DNA from: Arenibacter sp. 6A1
GTDB lineage: Bacteria > Bacteroidota > Bacteroidia > Flavobacteriales > Flavobacteriaceae
Assembly: GCF_012272855.1 (NCBI RefSeq)
Contig: NZ_JAAXCQ010000007.1
Location: 124,001-188,000 of the forward strand
Direction: 5' to 3'
Length of the DNA: 64,000 nt
Part shown: positions 9,971-18,207 of the stretch, one piece after another
Position numbering within the stretch: position 1 is the stretch's first letter
How the letters are laid out: the number at the start of each line of letters is the position of its first letter
Program-made: the position numbers and the translations under genes
Notes under the pieces: model-generated
Database searches by the model: none
Seen by the model: only the letters and a program-made list of their open reading frames with translations
What the model was told of the DNA's origin: nothing

Positions 9971-11221
9971 TTAGCTTAATTTTTTGAAAATCACACATGC
10001 ATTATGTCCTCCGAAACCAAAAGTATTGCTCAAGGCAACGTTTACTTCTCTTTTTTGGGCTTTATTAAGGGTAAGATTTAAAGATGGATCAATTTTATCA
10101 TCAACCGTAGCATGGTTAATCGTCGGTGGTACCAAACTGTGTTCCATAGCCAAGATAGAAGCAATTGCTTCTATAGCTCCTGCAGCCCCTAACAAGTGCC
10201 CTGTCATGGACTTGGTAGAGTTGATGTTGATATTGGGTGCATGGTCTCCAAAAACTTTAGAAATAGCAATCAACTCGGCAACATCGCCCAAAGGCGTAGA
10301 GGTTCCGTGTGTATTGATAGCATCTACATCTTCTGGTTTTAGTCCAGCATCCCTTAAACAGTTTTCCATTACGCGAACCACCCCAATTCCTTCCGGATGT
10401 GGTGCTGTCATATGGTAGGCATCACTCGATAGACCACCACCGACAATTTCGGCATAAATCTTAGCGCCTCTTGCTTTGGCGTGCTCGTATTCTTCTAGGA
10501 TCAAGGCTCCAGCACCTTCCCCTAGTACAAATCCATCACGGGTAGCATCAAAAGGTCTCGATGCTGATTCCGGACTGTCATTTCGTGTAGAAAGGGCATG
10601 CATGGCTCCAAAACCACCCATACCTGCTATGGTAACGGCTGCTTCACTACCTCCAGTAACGACCACATCACAAGTCCCCAAACGAATTGTATTTAAGGCA
10701 TCGATCATGGCATTGGCCGAAGAAGCACAGGCAGAAACCGTTGTATAATTTGGTCCCATAAAACCATATTTTATAGAAATGTTCCCAGGGGCAATATCTG
10801 CGATCATTTTAGGTATAAAGAAAGGATTGAACCTTGGCGTTCCATCTCCAGCAGCGAAATTTAATACTTCGTTTTGGAAAGTTTCTAAACCACCAATTCC
10901 AGCTCCCCAAATCACACCGGTTCTGAATTTGTCTATTTTATCTAAATCTAATCCTGAATCCTTTATGGCCTCATCCGAAGAAATTAGGGCATATTGTGCA
11001 AACCTATCAAGTTTACGCGCCTCTTTTCTATCAAAATAATCTTCCGGATTATAGTTCTTTAATTCACAGGCAAACTTTACTTTGAACTTCTCAGCATCGT
11101 AATAAGTGATAGGAGCAGCACCACTTTTTCCGTTCTTTAAGCCTTCCCAATATTCCGATATATTATTGCCAATGGGCGTTAACGCCCCAAGACCAGTAAC
11201 TACAACTCGCTTTAACTGCAT
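9971..11221 (-). CDS. fabF: 3-oxoacyl-[acyl-carrier-protein] synthase II
   Basis: Condensing enzyme of type II fatty-acid synthesis that elongates acyl-ACP with malonyl-ACP. The protein has 416 aa with the Cys-His-His triad: C165 in TVSACASS, His in INTHGTSTPLGD (about 308) and His in KSMTGHLLGAAGAIEA (about 345). The glycine-rich C-terminus SNTFGFGGHNACV is typical. It follows acpP, separated by a hairpin that looks like an attenuator, and precedes rnc. Confidence 0.97.
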   Translation of the reverse strand: MQLKRVVVTGLGALTPIGNNISEYWEGLKNGKSGAAPITYYDAEKFKVKFACELKNYNPEDYFDRKEARKLDRFAQYALISSDEAIKDSGLDLDKIDKFRTGVIWGAGIGGLETFQNEVLNFAAGDGTPRFNPFFIPKMIADIAPGNISIKYGFMGPNYTTVSACASSANAMIDALNTIRLGTCDVVVTGGSEAAVTIAGMGGFGAMHALSTRNDSPESASRPFDATRDGFVLGEGAGALILEEYEHAKARGAKIYAEIVGGGLSSDAYHMTAPHPEGIGVVRVMENCLRDAGLKPEDVDAINTHGTSTPLGDVAELIAISKVFGDHAPNININSTKSMTGHLLGAAGAIEAIASILAMEHSLVPPTINHATVDDKIDPSLNLTLNKAQKREVNVALSNTFGFGGHNACVIFKKLS

Positions 11222-11267
11222 TGAACTGAAATTTTTGTTTACTTATTAAGTTAAGTGTAAATTAAAA

Positions 11268-11307
11268 AAAATTATCCATGTGGCACTGTTACCGCATGGA
11301 TAATTTT
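11268..11307 (-). terminator. Terminator/attenuator between acpP and fabF
   Basis: A 13-bp perfect stem (AAAATTATCCATG / CATGGATAATTTT) with a 14-nt loop, followed on the minus strand by a T run (11261-11267). It sits inside the acpP-fabF intergenic gap. It would let most transcripts end after acpP and a fraction read into fabF-rnc. Confidence 0.75.
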
Positions 11308-11332
11308 GAAACTTGTACAAGAAATCATAAAA

Positions 11333-11566
11333 TTACTTGGCTTCTTCGATATAGCTTATAGCTTGACCAACTGTTGCAATGTTCTCTGCTTGATCGTCTG
11401 GAATCTGAATGTCGAATTCTTTTTCGAACTCCATTATCAACTCAACAGTATCCAATGAATCCGCTCCTAGGTCGTTAGTAAAGCTAGCTTCAGTAACAAC
11501 TTCGTTCTCATCAACACCCAATTTATCTACGATGATAGCTTTTACTCTTGATGCAATGTCTGACAT
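11333..11566 (-). CDS. acpP: Acyl carrier protein
   Basis: A 77-aa acidic carrier protein holding growing acyl chains on phosphopantetheine. The attachment serine is S37 in [15 protein letters not shown], with the usual DSL motif. Length and charge fit the family exactly. It is the first gene of the acpP-fabF-rnc set and divergent from purN. A TATTTTTG box on the minus strand about 30-45 bases upstream of the start is a candidate -7 element. The strong hairpin just downstream probably keeps acpP expression above that of fabF. Confidence 0.97.
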   Translation of the reverse strand: MSDIASRVKAIIVDKLGVDENEVVTEASFTNDLGADSLDTVELIMEFEKEFDIQIPDDQAENIATVGQAISYIEEAK

Positions 11567-11725
11567 AATAATTTCTGTTTTAAAAATTTAAATTGATGGC
11601 AAAAATAAAAAACTTTAGTATAATAACACCATTTGTCTGCGAAATGTGTCCTAAATTAATAAAATTAAACACAAGAGTGTTAATTTTGCCCAAAATAATT
11701 TTCATTTTTAAGCCCTACACCCCTC

Positions 11726-12295
11726 ATGAAACGTATTGTTCTATTCGCATCTGGCTCTGGTTCTAATGTTGAAAACATAATTCATCATTTTAAAGACAAT
11801 TCTCAGGTTCATATCGCCTGTGTATTATCAAATAAGAAAGATGCCAAGGTTTTTGACCGCTGTAGCCGTCTCAATGTAAGCGCTTTTTACTTTAATAGGC
11901 ATTCGTTCTATGAATCTGAAGCTGTTTTGGATATTTTAAAAGCAATGAAGCCAGACCTTATAGTATTGGCTGGTTTTTTATGGAAGGTGCCCGAAAACCT
12001 AATCAAGACTTTCCCGGACCAAATTGTCAATATTCATCCGGCATTACTGCCAAAATACGGCGGTAAAGGGATGTACGGCATGCATATTCACAAGGCAGTA
12101 AAGGAAAATGCAGAAACAGAAACCGGTATCACTATACATTATGTAAACGAACATTACGATGAGGGCACTATTATTAAACAAGCTTCAGTAGCCTTAGCCC
12201 CTGAGGACACCCCCGATACTATTGCCGAAAAAATACACGCATTGGAATACGAACATTTCCCTAAGGTCATCGAAAAACTATTATTTGAACATTAA
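11726..12295 (+). CDS. purN: Phosphoribosylglycinamide formyltransferase
   Basis: Third step of purine synthesis: formyl transfer from 10-formyltetrahydrofolate to GAR. The 189-aa protein has the N-terminal GSGSNVENII phosphate-binding loop, the catalytic region VNIHPALLPKYGGKGMYG (about residues 98-115; Asn and His of the active site) and the EHYDEGTII segment with the catalytic Asp. A TAATTTTG box at 11681-11688 is a candidate -7 element. Its stop overlaps the start of the RNase H gene by one base (TAATG), so the two are translationally coupled. Confidence 0.95.
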   Translation: MKRIVLFASGSGSNVENIIHHFKDNSQVHIACVLSNKKDAKVFDRCSRLNVSAFYFNRHSFYESEAVLDILKAMKPDLIVLAGFLWKVPENLIKTFPDQIVNIHPALLPKYGGKGMYGMHIHKAVKENAETETGITIHYVNEHYDEGTIIKQASVALAPEDTPDTIAEKIHALEYEHFPKVIEKLLFEH

Positions 12296-12930
12296 TGTCC
12301 AAAAAATCAAAATTCTATACGGTTTGGAAAGGCAAGGCTCCCGGTATTTATCGCAGTTGGAAGGAGTGTAAAGCCGCTATTTCAGAATATAAGGGGGCCC
12401 AATACAAATCTTTTCTTACTCTAGAAGAGGCAAAAAAGGCCTTTGATGGCAATTATGACGATTTTAAAGGTAAAAAATCGACTGGGTCCAGTCTGTCCAA
12501 GGAGCAACTTTTAAAAATTGGGGCTCCCAATTACAATTCTATTGCCGTAGATGCCGCTTCTAGCGGCAATCCGGGGATCATGGAATATAGAGGCGTAGAT
12601 ACCAAAACAAAAAAAGAACTCTTTAGACAAGGACCTTTTAAACAGGGTACCAATAATATAGGAGAGTTTTTAGCCCTGGTTCACGGATTGGCCTTTTTAA
12701 AAAAACATCAAAGCAATCGTATTCTATATACCGATTCTAGAACTGCCATGAGTTGGGTGCGCAAAAAGAAATGCAATTCCCTACTACAAGAAACCGAGCA
12801 AAACAAGGATGTTTTTGAATTGGTACGGCGGGCAACAGCATGGCTTAACGCCAATACATACACCACTACCATCGTAAAATGGGAAACAAAAGCTTGGGGA
12901 GAAATTCCGGCCGATTTTGGACGAAAATAA
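12295..12930 (+). CDS. Ribonuclease HI with N-terminal viroplasmin domain
   Basis: Cleaves RNA in RNA:DNA hybrids. The first 45 residues form a caulimovirus viroplasmin/RNase HI N-terminal domain (FYTVWKGKAPGIYRSW), a hybrid-binding module. Residues about 75-211 form the RNase H fold: IAVDAASSGNPG with the first Asp, NNIGEFLALVHGL with the Glu, and YTDSRTAMSW with the second Asp. At 211 aa it is a complete two-domain enzyme of the kind frequent in Bacteroidota. It starts on the overlapping ATG of the purN stop. Confidence 0.92.
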   Translation: MSKKSKFYTVWKGKAPGIYRSWKECKAAISEYKGAQYKSFLTLEEAKKAFDGNYDDFKGKKSTGSSLSKEQLLKIGAPNYNSIAVDAASSGNPGIMEYRGVDTKTKKELFRQGPFKQGTNNIGEFLALVHGLAFLKKHQSNRILYTDSRTAMSWVRKKKCNSLLQETEQNKDVFELVRRATAWLNANTYTTTIVKWETKAWGEIPADFGRK

Positions 12931-13020
12931 CTATTAATATTTTTTTATGAATTTTGAACTTCTTATTCTCATGGAATTAGTAGTTCAAAATCGTATATTT
13001 GCAGCAAATTTTTAAACTTA

Positions 13021-13947
13021 ATGGGTAAACTATTAATTGTAGGTACCGTTGCCTTTGATGCTATCGAAACTCCTTTTGGAAAAACGGATAAAATTCTAGG
13101 GGGCGCAGCGACCTATATTAGCCTAGCCGCTTCACAATTCAATATCAAATCTGCCATTGTTTCAGTGGTTGGAGATGATTTTCCGAAAAAACATATGGAC
13201 TTATTCACCAACAAAAACATTGACGTTTCGTCCTTGGAGGTGGTGAAAGGAGGTAAAAGTTTTTATTGGAAAGGCAAATATCACAACGATTTAAATTCTA
13301 GGGACACCCTAGTGACGGAATTGAATGTATTGGCCGATTTTTCACCGGTAGTTCCAGAAAATTTTAAGGACGCAGACGTAGTGATGTTGGGAAATTTACA
13401 CCCAAGTACACAAATGAGTGTAATTAATCAGATGGCGATACGACCAAAACTAATAGTACTGGATACTATGAACTTTTGGATGGACAATGCTTTAACTGAA
13501 CTTATGGCGGTCATAGCGCATATAGACGTAATTACCATTAACGATGAGGAGGCAAGACAGCTGACCAACGAATATTCTTTGGTAAAAGCTGCAGAAAAAA
13601 TTCAGCAAATGGGCCCTAAATATGTGGTGATCAAAAAAGGCGAACACGGTGCACTTTTGTTTCATAAAACGGAAGTATTCTTTGCTCCTGCCCTACCTTT
13701 AGAAGAAGTCTTTGATCCTACCGGAGCAGGCGATTCTTTTGCTGGTGGCTTTGCTGGCTATTTGACGGAAACGGAAAACATCAGTTTTAACAATTTAAAG
13801 CGGGCCGTCATCCACGGATCTAACCTTGCTTCATTTTGTGTAGAACGTTTTGGAACCGAACGTATGGAAGATTTACAAAAGAAAGAAGCAAACGAAAGAT
13901 TACTCCAATTTAAGGAGTTAACTCAATTTGACATAGAACTACAATAA
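13021..13947 (+). CDS. PfkB-family carbohydrate/nucleoside kinase
   Basis: ATP-dependent sugar or nucleoside kinase of the ribokinase/PfkB family, 308 aa. The N-terminal GTVAFDAIETPFG and glycine-rich GGAATYISLAAS segments form the substrate site. The catalytic signature DPTGAGDSFAGGFAGY (about residues 232-247) contains the Asp base and the anion hole. A TATATTTG box at 12994-13001 is a candidate -7 element about 20 bp before the start. It is followed by its own terminator and then purF, so it may act in nucleoside or ribose metabolism; the substrate cannot be fixed from sequence. Confidence 0.9.
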   Translation: MGKLLIVGTVAFDAIETPFGKTDKILGGAATYISLAASQFNIKSAIVSVVGDDFPKKHMDLFTNKNIDVSSLEVVKGGKSFYWKGKYHNDLNSRDTLVTELNVLADFSPVVPENFKDADVVMLGNLHPSTQMSVINQMAIRPKLIVLDTMNFWMDNALTELMAVIAHIDVITINDEEARQLTNEYSLVKAAEKIQQMGPKYVVIKKGEHGALLFHKTEVFFAPALPLEEVFDPTGAGDSFAGGFAGYLTETENISFNNLKRAVIHGSNLASFCVERFGTERMEDLQKKEANERLLQFKELTQFDIELQ

Positions 13948-13951
13948 AAAC

Positions 13952-13979
13952 ATGCCCTGTAATCACGGGGCATTTTAAT
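13952..13979 (+). terminator. Intrinsic terminator after PfkB gene
   Basis: Stem ATGCCC / GGGCAT with a 10-nt loop followed by a T-rich tract, located between the kinase stop and the purF start. Confidence 0.65.
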
Positions 13980-13992
13980 TTTAAAGCAGACA

Positions 13993-15891
13993 ATGAGCGA
14001 CGCCATTAAGCACGAATGTGGGATTTCTTTAATACGGTTATTAAAACCGTTGGAATATTATAAAGAAAAGTACGGTACAGCCTTTTACGGGGTAAATAAG
14101 ATGTACCTAATGATGGAAAAACAGCACAACCGTGGTCAGGATGGTGCTGGTTTTGCAAGTATTAAACTAGATATGGATCCTGGGGAACGCTATATGAGCC
14201 GGGTCCGATCTATAGATCAGCAACCGATACAGGACATTTTTGCCCAAATCAACGATCGGATCAATTCTTCCATGAAAGAGAATCCGGAATATGCCGATGA
14301 TGTTGCCAAACAGAAAAAGCACATTCCATACATTGGAGAAGTTCTTTTAGGACATGTTAGATACGGGACATTTGGAAAAAACAGCATCGAAAGCGTTCAC
14401 CCTTTCCTAAGACAGAACAACTGGATGCACAGAAACCTTATCGTTGCGGGTAACTTTAACATGACCAATGTTAACGAACTTTTTGACAACCTTATTCAAT
14501 TAGGACAACACCCCAAGGAAAAGGCAGATACGGTTACCGTAATGGAGAAAATAGGTCATTTTTTAGATGACGCCGTAGCCAAACTTTACAAAGACATTAA
14601 AAAGGAAGGATTTAACAAGAGAGAAGCCTCTCCGCTTATTGCCGACCGATTAAATGTGGGTAAAATTCTAAAAAGAGCAGGAAAGAACTTCGATGGTGGT
14701 TATGCCATGGCCGGACTTCTAGGACATGGAGATGCTTTTGTATTGAGAGATCCAGCCGGAATAAGACCTGCCTACTACTACCAAGATGATGAAATTGCAG
14801 TAGTAGCGTCTGAAAGACCTGCTATACAGACCGTATTTAACGTTCCCTTTGAAGAGGTGAAGGAATTAGATCCGGGACACGCCATTATCATTAAAAAGAA
14901 CGGTACCGTTAAGTTTAAGAAAATAATAGAGCCGACCGAAAGAAAGGCTTGTTCTTTTGAACGTATTTATTTTTCTAGAGGTAGTGACAAAGAAATATAC
15001 CAAGAGCGTAAGCAATTGGGGAAATTACTTTTTCCACAAATTCTAGACTCTATAGACGAGGATATTAAAAACACTGTTTTTTCTTATATCCCAAATACCG
15101 CGGAGACTTCCTTTTACGGGATGGTGATTGCTGCACAGAACTATATGAACAAAAAGAAAGAAGAACAAATTCTTTCTATTGGTCGCGAAATCACTGCAGC
15201 AGAACTACACGAAATACTAGAGGTACGCCCACGTATAGAAAAGGTAGCTATTAAGGATGCAAAGCTTAGAACCTTCATTACCCAAGATAGCAGCAGGGAC
15301 GATTTAGTGGCCCACGTATACGATGTTTCTTATGGTTCTGTAAAAAAGGACGATAATTTAGTTATCATAGATGACAGTATTGTGAGAGGTACCACTCTTA
15401 AAAAGAGTATCCTAAAAATATTAGATCGTTTATTACCTAAGAAAATTATCGTTGTTTCTTCGGCTCCACAAATACGCTATCCCGATTGTTACGGTATAGA
15501 TATGGCTAAATTGGAAGACTTTGTTGCCTTTAAGGCAGCATTGGCCTTACACCAAGATAAAAATACCATGCATCTTGTTGAGGAGATTTATCAGAAATGT
15601 TTAACTCAGGTGAACATGCCAGATTCAGAAATCGTAAACTATGTAAAAGAATTTTACGCGCCCTTTACCCCTGAAGAAGTTTCGGAAAAAATCGGTGAAT
15701 TGTTAAGTCCACCAGACCTTAAGGCCGAAGTTCAGATTATTTACCAAACGGTAGAGAATTTACATGAAGCCTGTCCTAAGAATTTAGGAGATTGGTATTT
15801 TACCGGAGATTACCCAACAGCAGGTGGTAACCGAGTGGTTAACAGAGCCTTTATCAATTTTTATGAAGGCAAAAACGAACGTGCTTACTAA
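13993..15891 (+). CDS. purF: Amidophosphoribosyltransferase (long Bacteroidota form)
   Basis: First committed step of purine synthesis: PRPP + glutamine to 5-phosphoribosylamine. The Ntn-hydrolase nucleophile is Cys9 after an eight-residue propeptide (MSDAIKHE then CGISLIR). The glutaminase domain runs to about residue 300 (HNRGQDGAG, GHVRYGTFG). The PRPP-binding loop is VIIDDSIVRGTT (about 456-467). At 632 aa it is over 100 residues longer than the E. coli enzyme; the extra length includes a linker and the C-terminal tail. It is the last gene before the 1.5-kb small-RNA region. Confidence 0.93.
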   Translation: MSDAIKHECGISLIRLLKPLEYYKEKYGTAFYGVNKMYLMMEKQHNRGQDGAGFASIKLDMDPGERYMSRVRSIDQQPIQDIFAQINDRINSSMKENPEYADDVAKQKKHIPYIGEVLLGHVRYGTFGKNSIESVHPFLRQNNWMHRNLIVAGNFNMTNVNELFDNLIQLGQHPKEKADTVTVMEKIGHFLDDAVAKLYKDIKKEGFNKREASPLIADRLNVGKILKRAGKNFDGGYAMAGLLGHGDAFVLRDPAGIRPAYYYQDDEIAVVASERPAIQTVFNVPFEEVKELDPGHAIIIKKNGTVKFKKIIEPTERKACSFERIYFSRGSDKEIYQERKQLGKLLFPQILDSIDEDIKNTVFSYIPNTAETSFYGMVIAAQNYMNKKKEEQILSIGREITAAELHEILEVRPRIEKVAIKDAKLRTFITQDSSRDDLVAHVYDVSYGSVKKDDNLVIIDDSIVRGTTLKKSILKILDRLLPKKIIVVSSAPQIRYPDCYGIDMAKLEDFVAFKAALALHQDKNTMHLVEEIYQKCLTQVNMPDSEIVNYVKEFYAPFTPEEVSEKIGELLSPPDLKAEVQIIYQTVENLHEACPKNLGDWYFTGDYPTAGGNRVVNRAFINFYEGKNERAY

Positions 15892-15998
15892 AATATTTTA
15901 TCGATGAACTACACAATTACGTGGCAATTTATCGTTGATATATACATATTATCGTCTTTATAAACATAAACTTATTCATTGCCACTACTTTAGTGTCA

Positions 15999-16071
15999 CC
16001 ATAGAATAAGTAGATTAAGTTTATGGTAAGATTTGGGGCAAAAAAGGCAGCGCACAGCGCTGCCTTTTTTA
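15999..16071 (+). ncRNA. Predicted small RNA, copy 1
   Basis: The conserved 5' block CCATAGAATAAGTAG continues to TATGGTAAGATTTGGGG, in which CCATA pairs with TATGG around an 18-nt conserved loop. It is followed by the terminator stem GGCAGCGC / GCGCTGCC (16046-16064) and a T run. A TACTTTAG -7-like box (15986-15993) ends five bases before the RNA start, exactly as in copies 2 and 3. The stem sequence differs from the other copies while pairing is kept. No matching -33 TTG was seen for this copy. Confidence 0.65.
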
Positions 16072-16113
16072 TTTTCCGATTATTATAATCGATCCTTAAA
16101 ACATTCATAGTAC

Positions 16114-16208
16114 CTGGGCGTTCCCCTATCGGGTCGCTCTTTTCGCTGTATCTTTTTTAAAGGCCCCATGGCCCTCTAAAAAAGGATGCCGCTGCACTAG
16201 CTAACGCG
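16114..16208 (+). repeat. REP-like element, copy 1 (diverged)
   Basis: An element beginning GGGCGTTCCC and ending GCTAACGCGG, with an internal segment that can fold on itself. It is the inverted partner of 16642-16734, and inward similarity continues for about 15 bp beyond the element (GGAATGCAGTGTACAATT). The interior is degenerate compared with the other copies. Confidence 0.6.
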
Positions 16209-16239
16209 GAATGCAGTGTACAATTTCAATTGGATAAAA

Positions 16240-16330
16240 GAAAAGAGAGGCCGAGATGGAAATGCAACGATTTACATTTATCTCGAGGAGCCAGCTGGTG
16301 TGTTGGCGTTGGTTGCAGTCATTTTCAATA
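16240..16330 (+). repeat. Internal direct repeat R1
   Basis: About 90 bp sharing the core AATGCAACGAT and GAGCCAGCTGGTG (containing the palindrome CCAGCTGG) with 16350-16444. No coding potential is evident. It lies between two inverted REP-like elements. Confidence 0.55.
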
Positions 16331-16349
16331 AGAAATAAGAAAATAGAGT

Positions 16350-16444
16350 AAAGAAAAAAGAGGAGCGCACTGCGAATGCAACGATCTGCAATTACAGGGA
16401 GGGGCCAGCTGGTGCATTGACCTTGGCTATAGCCGATTTACAAT
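16350..16444 (+). repeat. Internal direct repeat R2
   Basis: Second copy of the unit at 16240-16330. Common blocks are AATGCAACGAT, GGCCAGCTGGTG and the downstream TTGG; the flanking A/G-rich lead (AAGAAAAAAGAGGAG) is also shared. Confidence 0.55.
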
Positions 16445-16641
16445 GAATATTAAGTAGTTAGCAATAAACAATGAAAAAAAATTAGCAATAAAGGGTGAAG
16501 CGTACATAATAATCATCTCCTCAAAGTCTTCCAACTTCAAAAGTGTTTATACATATGTATAAAGGCATTGCCCATATTCATGGTTCTTATGCCTTTTCTC
16601 AAATAGGTACATTAAACACATTGCTAATTGTACATTGTATT

Positions 16642-16734
16642 CCGCGTTAGGGACCGCGGCGGCATCCCCGCAGCAACGCAAGGGATACAGCCAAGGGCCC
16701 GCCCGCCGTAGGAGGGAACGCCCAAATACCTTAA
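16642..16734 (-). repeat. REP-like element, copy 2 (inverted)
   Basis: Runs CCGCGTTAGGGACC to GGGAACGCCC on the plus strand, the inverse orientation of 16114-16208 and 27757-27840. The centre GGCATCCCCGCAGC... GGGAT has hairpin potential. The ends GCGTT/AACGC are mutually inverted. Confidence 0.7.
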
Positions 16735-16897
16735 AAGTGTATAGATCTGATTAATTTTAACCAAAAATACCTTCCAAATGCTATCCTAATCCTATAATGC
16801 CTTACATAATATTCCTAAAAAAGCATTTCAACCAATTATCAACGACGTTCAACTAAAAGTATTCCCCACCAAGACCCTTTGCGTTATTTTTGGAGGA

Positions 16898-16967
16898 CCA
16901 TAGCATAAGTAGGTTAAGTTAATGGTAAGATTTGGGGAAAAAGGCAGAGCACAGCTCTGCCTTTTTA
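16898..16967 (+). ncRNA. Predicted small RNA, copy 2
   Basis: Conserved block CCATAGCATAAGTAGG through AATGGTAAGATTTGGGG, then terminator stem GGCAGAGC / GCTCTGCC (16943-16961) and TTTTT. The fourth and fifth stem base pairs changed together with their partners relative to copy 1. A TATTTTTG box (16885-16892) ends five bases upstream. Confidence 0.68.
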
Positions 16968-17306
16968 ATTTTATCACCCCCTAGATTCCCCCTAAATAAG
17001 TAGTCTACCGCCCAATCTAAATCTTAGCAAACCAAGATATTTCACCTGCCAACACAATGGCCACCATCACCATTTTAGCGATGACGAAAGCCTAAACAGT
17101 CGGAATTTCGCTACAAAAAAGAACTATTTTTTATAATCACAAAAAACCTAAACCCCTTTAAAACAACATATAAGCACCTATATACCAGTAATTTATAATT
17201 ACTTTTTTTGCCCACCTTAAAATAATCTTCTCCTTAAATATTTATTTAAACATAATTTTCCTGATTTTCTTTTGATTATTCTCACATTCAAAGTATTTTA
17301 GTCATG

Positions 17307-17378
17307 CCATAGCATAAGTAGGTTAAGTTTATGGTAAGATTTGGGATGAAAAAGGTGGAGATTTCTCCACCTTTTTCT
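17307..17378 (+). ncRNA. Predicted small RNA, copy 3
   Basis: Conserved block CCATAGCATAAGTAGG through TATGGTAAGATTTGGG, then terminator stem GGTGGAGA / TCTCCACC (17354-17371) and TTTTT. This copy has the best promoter: TTG (17272-17274), 19 bp, TATTTTAG (17294-17301), again ending five bases before the CCATAG start. Confidence 0.72.
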
Positions 17379-17396
17379 ATTTACAGCAAACAAAAA

Positions 17397-17422
17397 AACC
17401 TCCCGAAAAGATCGAGAGGTTT
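17397..17422. terminator. Intrinsic terminator of sod
   Basis: Stem AACCTC(CCGA)/(TCGA)GAGGTT with a short loop and flanking A and T runs, located between sRNA copy 3 and the convergent superoxide dismutase gene. Confidence 0.8.
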
Positions 17423-17479
17423 GTTTTTATGACCATTACCAGAACTAAAGGTAATGTTATGCTTTAAAATAAAGACTTC

Positions 17480-18088
17480 TTATTTGTTTGCTTCGTACAA
17501 GGCCGAAACTTTTTCCCAGTTAACAACATTAAAAAATGCGTTGATATAATCTGGTCTTCTGTTTTGGTAATGCAAGTAGTAAGCGTGCTCCCAAACATCC
17601 AATCCTAAGATAGGGAATCCACCACAACCTATTTCTGGCATCAATGGGTTATCTTGGTTCGCCGTAGAACAAACTTCTACTTTCCCACCTTTTTGAACAC
17701 ACAACCAAGCCCAACCAGATCCAAATCTTGTTGCAGCAGCTTTAGAAAAGGCGTCTTTAAAAGCCTCAAAAGAACCAAAAGCGGCATCAATAGCCGTAGC
17801 CAAGGCTCCTGTTGGAGTTCCTCCTCCGTTTGGAGACATTACTTCCCAAAACAAGCAATGGTTGTAAAAACCACCACCATTGTTTCTTACAGCGGCATTA
17901 GACATGTCTAGGTTCGTTAAAATATCTTCAATAGACTTATTTGCCAAATCGCTACCTTGAATTGCGTTGTTTAAGTTGGTAGTATAGCCATTGTGATGTT
18001 TCGTATGGTGAATTTCCATAGTTCTAGCATCAACATGTGGTTCTAGCGCATCGTAAGCATATGGTAAATTAGGTAAATCAAAAGCCAT
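17480..18088 (-). CDS. Superoxide dismutase, Fe/Mn family
   Basis: Converts superoxide to oxygen and hydrogen peroxide in the cytoplasm. The 202-aa length fits the family. The four metal ligands are visible as H27 (EIHHTKHH), H77 (FYNHCLFW), D164 and H168 ([12 protein letters not shown]). Sequence alone does not settle iron versus manganese; [11 protein letters not shown] with LDVWEHAYY is common in Bacteroidota enzymes that use either. A TAGCTTTG box (plus-strand bases 18125-18132) lies about 37 bases upstream of the start as a candidate -7 element. Confidence 0.96.
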   Translation of the reverse strand: MAFDLPNLPYAYDALEPHVDARTMEIHHTKHHNGYTTNLNNAIQGSDLANKSIEDILTNLDMSNAAVRNNGGGFYNHCLFWEVMSPNGGGTPTGALATAIDAAFGSFEAFKDAFSKAAATRFGSGWAWLCVQKGGKVEVCSTANQDNPLMPEIGCGGFPILGLDVWEHAYYLHYQNRRPDYINAFFNVVNWEKVSALYEANK

Positions 18089-18207
18089 AATTTTATCTTT
18101 TTAAGGTTAAATATTGTTGTAGTCCAAAGCTACAATTTTAAACAACAATTTCCACTAATAATATGTTAAGAACTGTTGAATAATGCTTATTTTGCAGCCA
18201 AAACATC

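Larger units (their letters stand above)
15892..17460. other. Gene-free region holding three sRNA-like repeats and a repeat composite
   Basis: No convincing coding frame is present. The stretch holds three ~75-nt sRNA-like units (15999, 16898 and 17307) and, between units 1 and 2, a 620-bp composite with inverted ~95-bp ends and two internal direct repeats. Between units 2 and 3 (16970-17290) I see only AT-rich sequence. The sod terminator lies at the right edge. Confidence 0.7.

Noticed and set aside
16025-17430. Short peptides starting MVRFG inside the three sRNA copies
   Set aside because: The ATGGTAAGATTTGGG block is conserved, but the frames then diverge and run through the terminator hairpins, so conservation is at RNA level.
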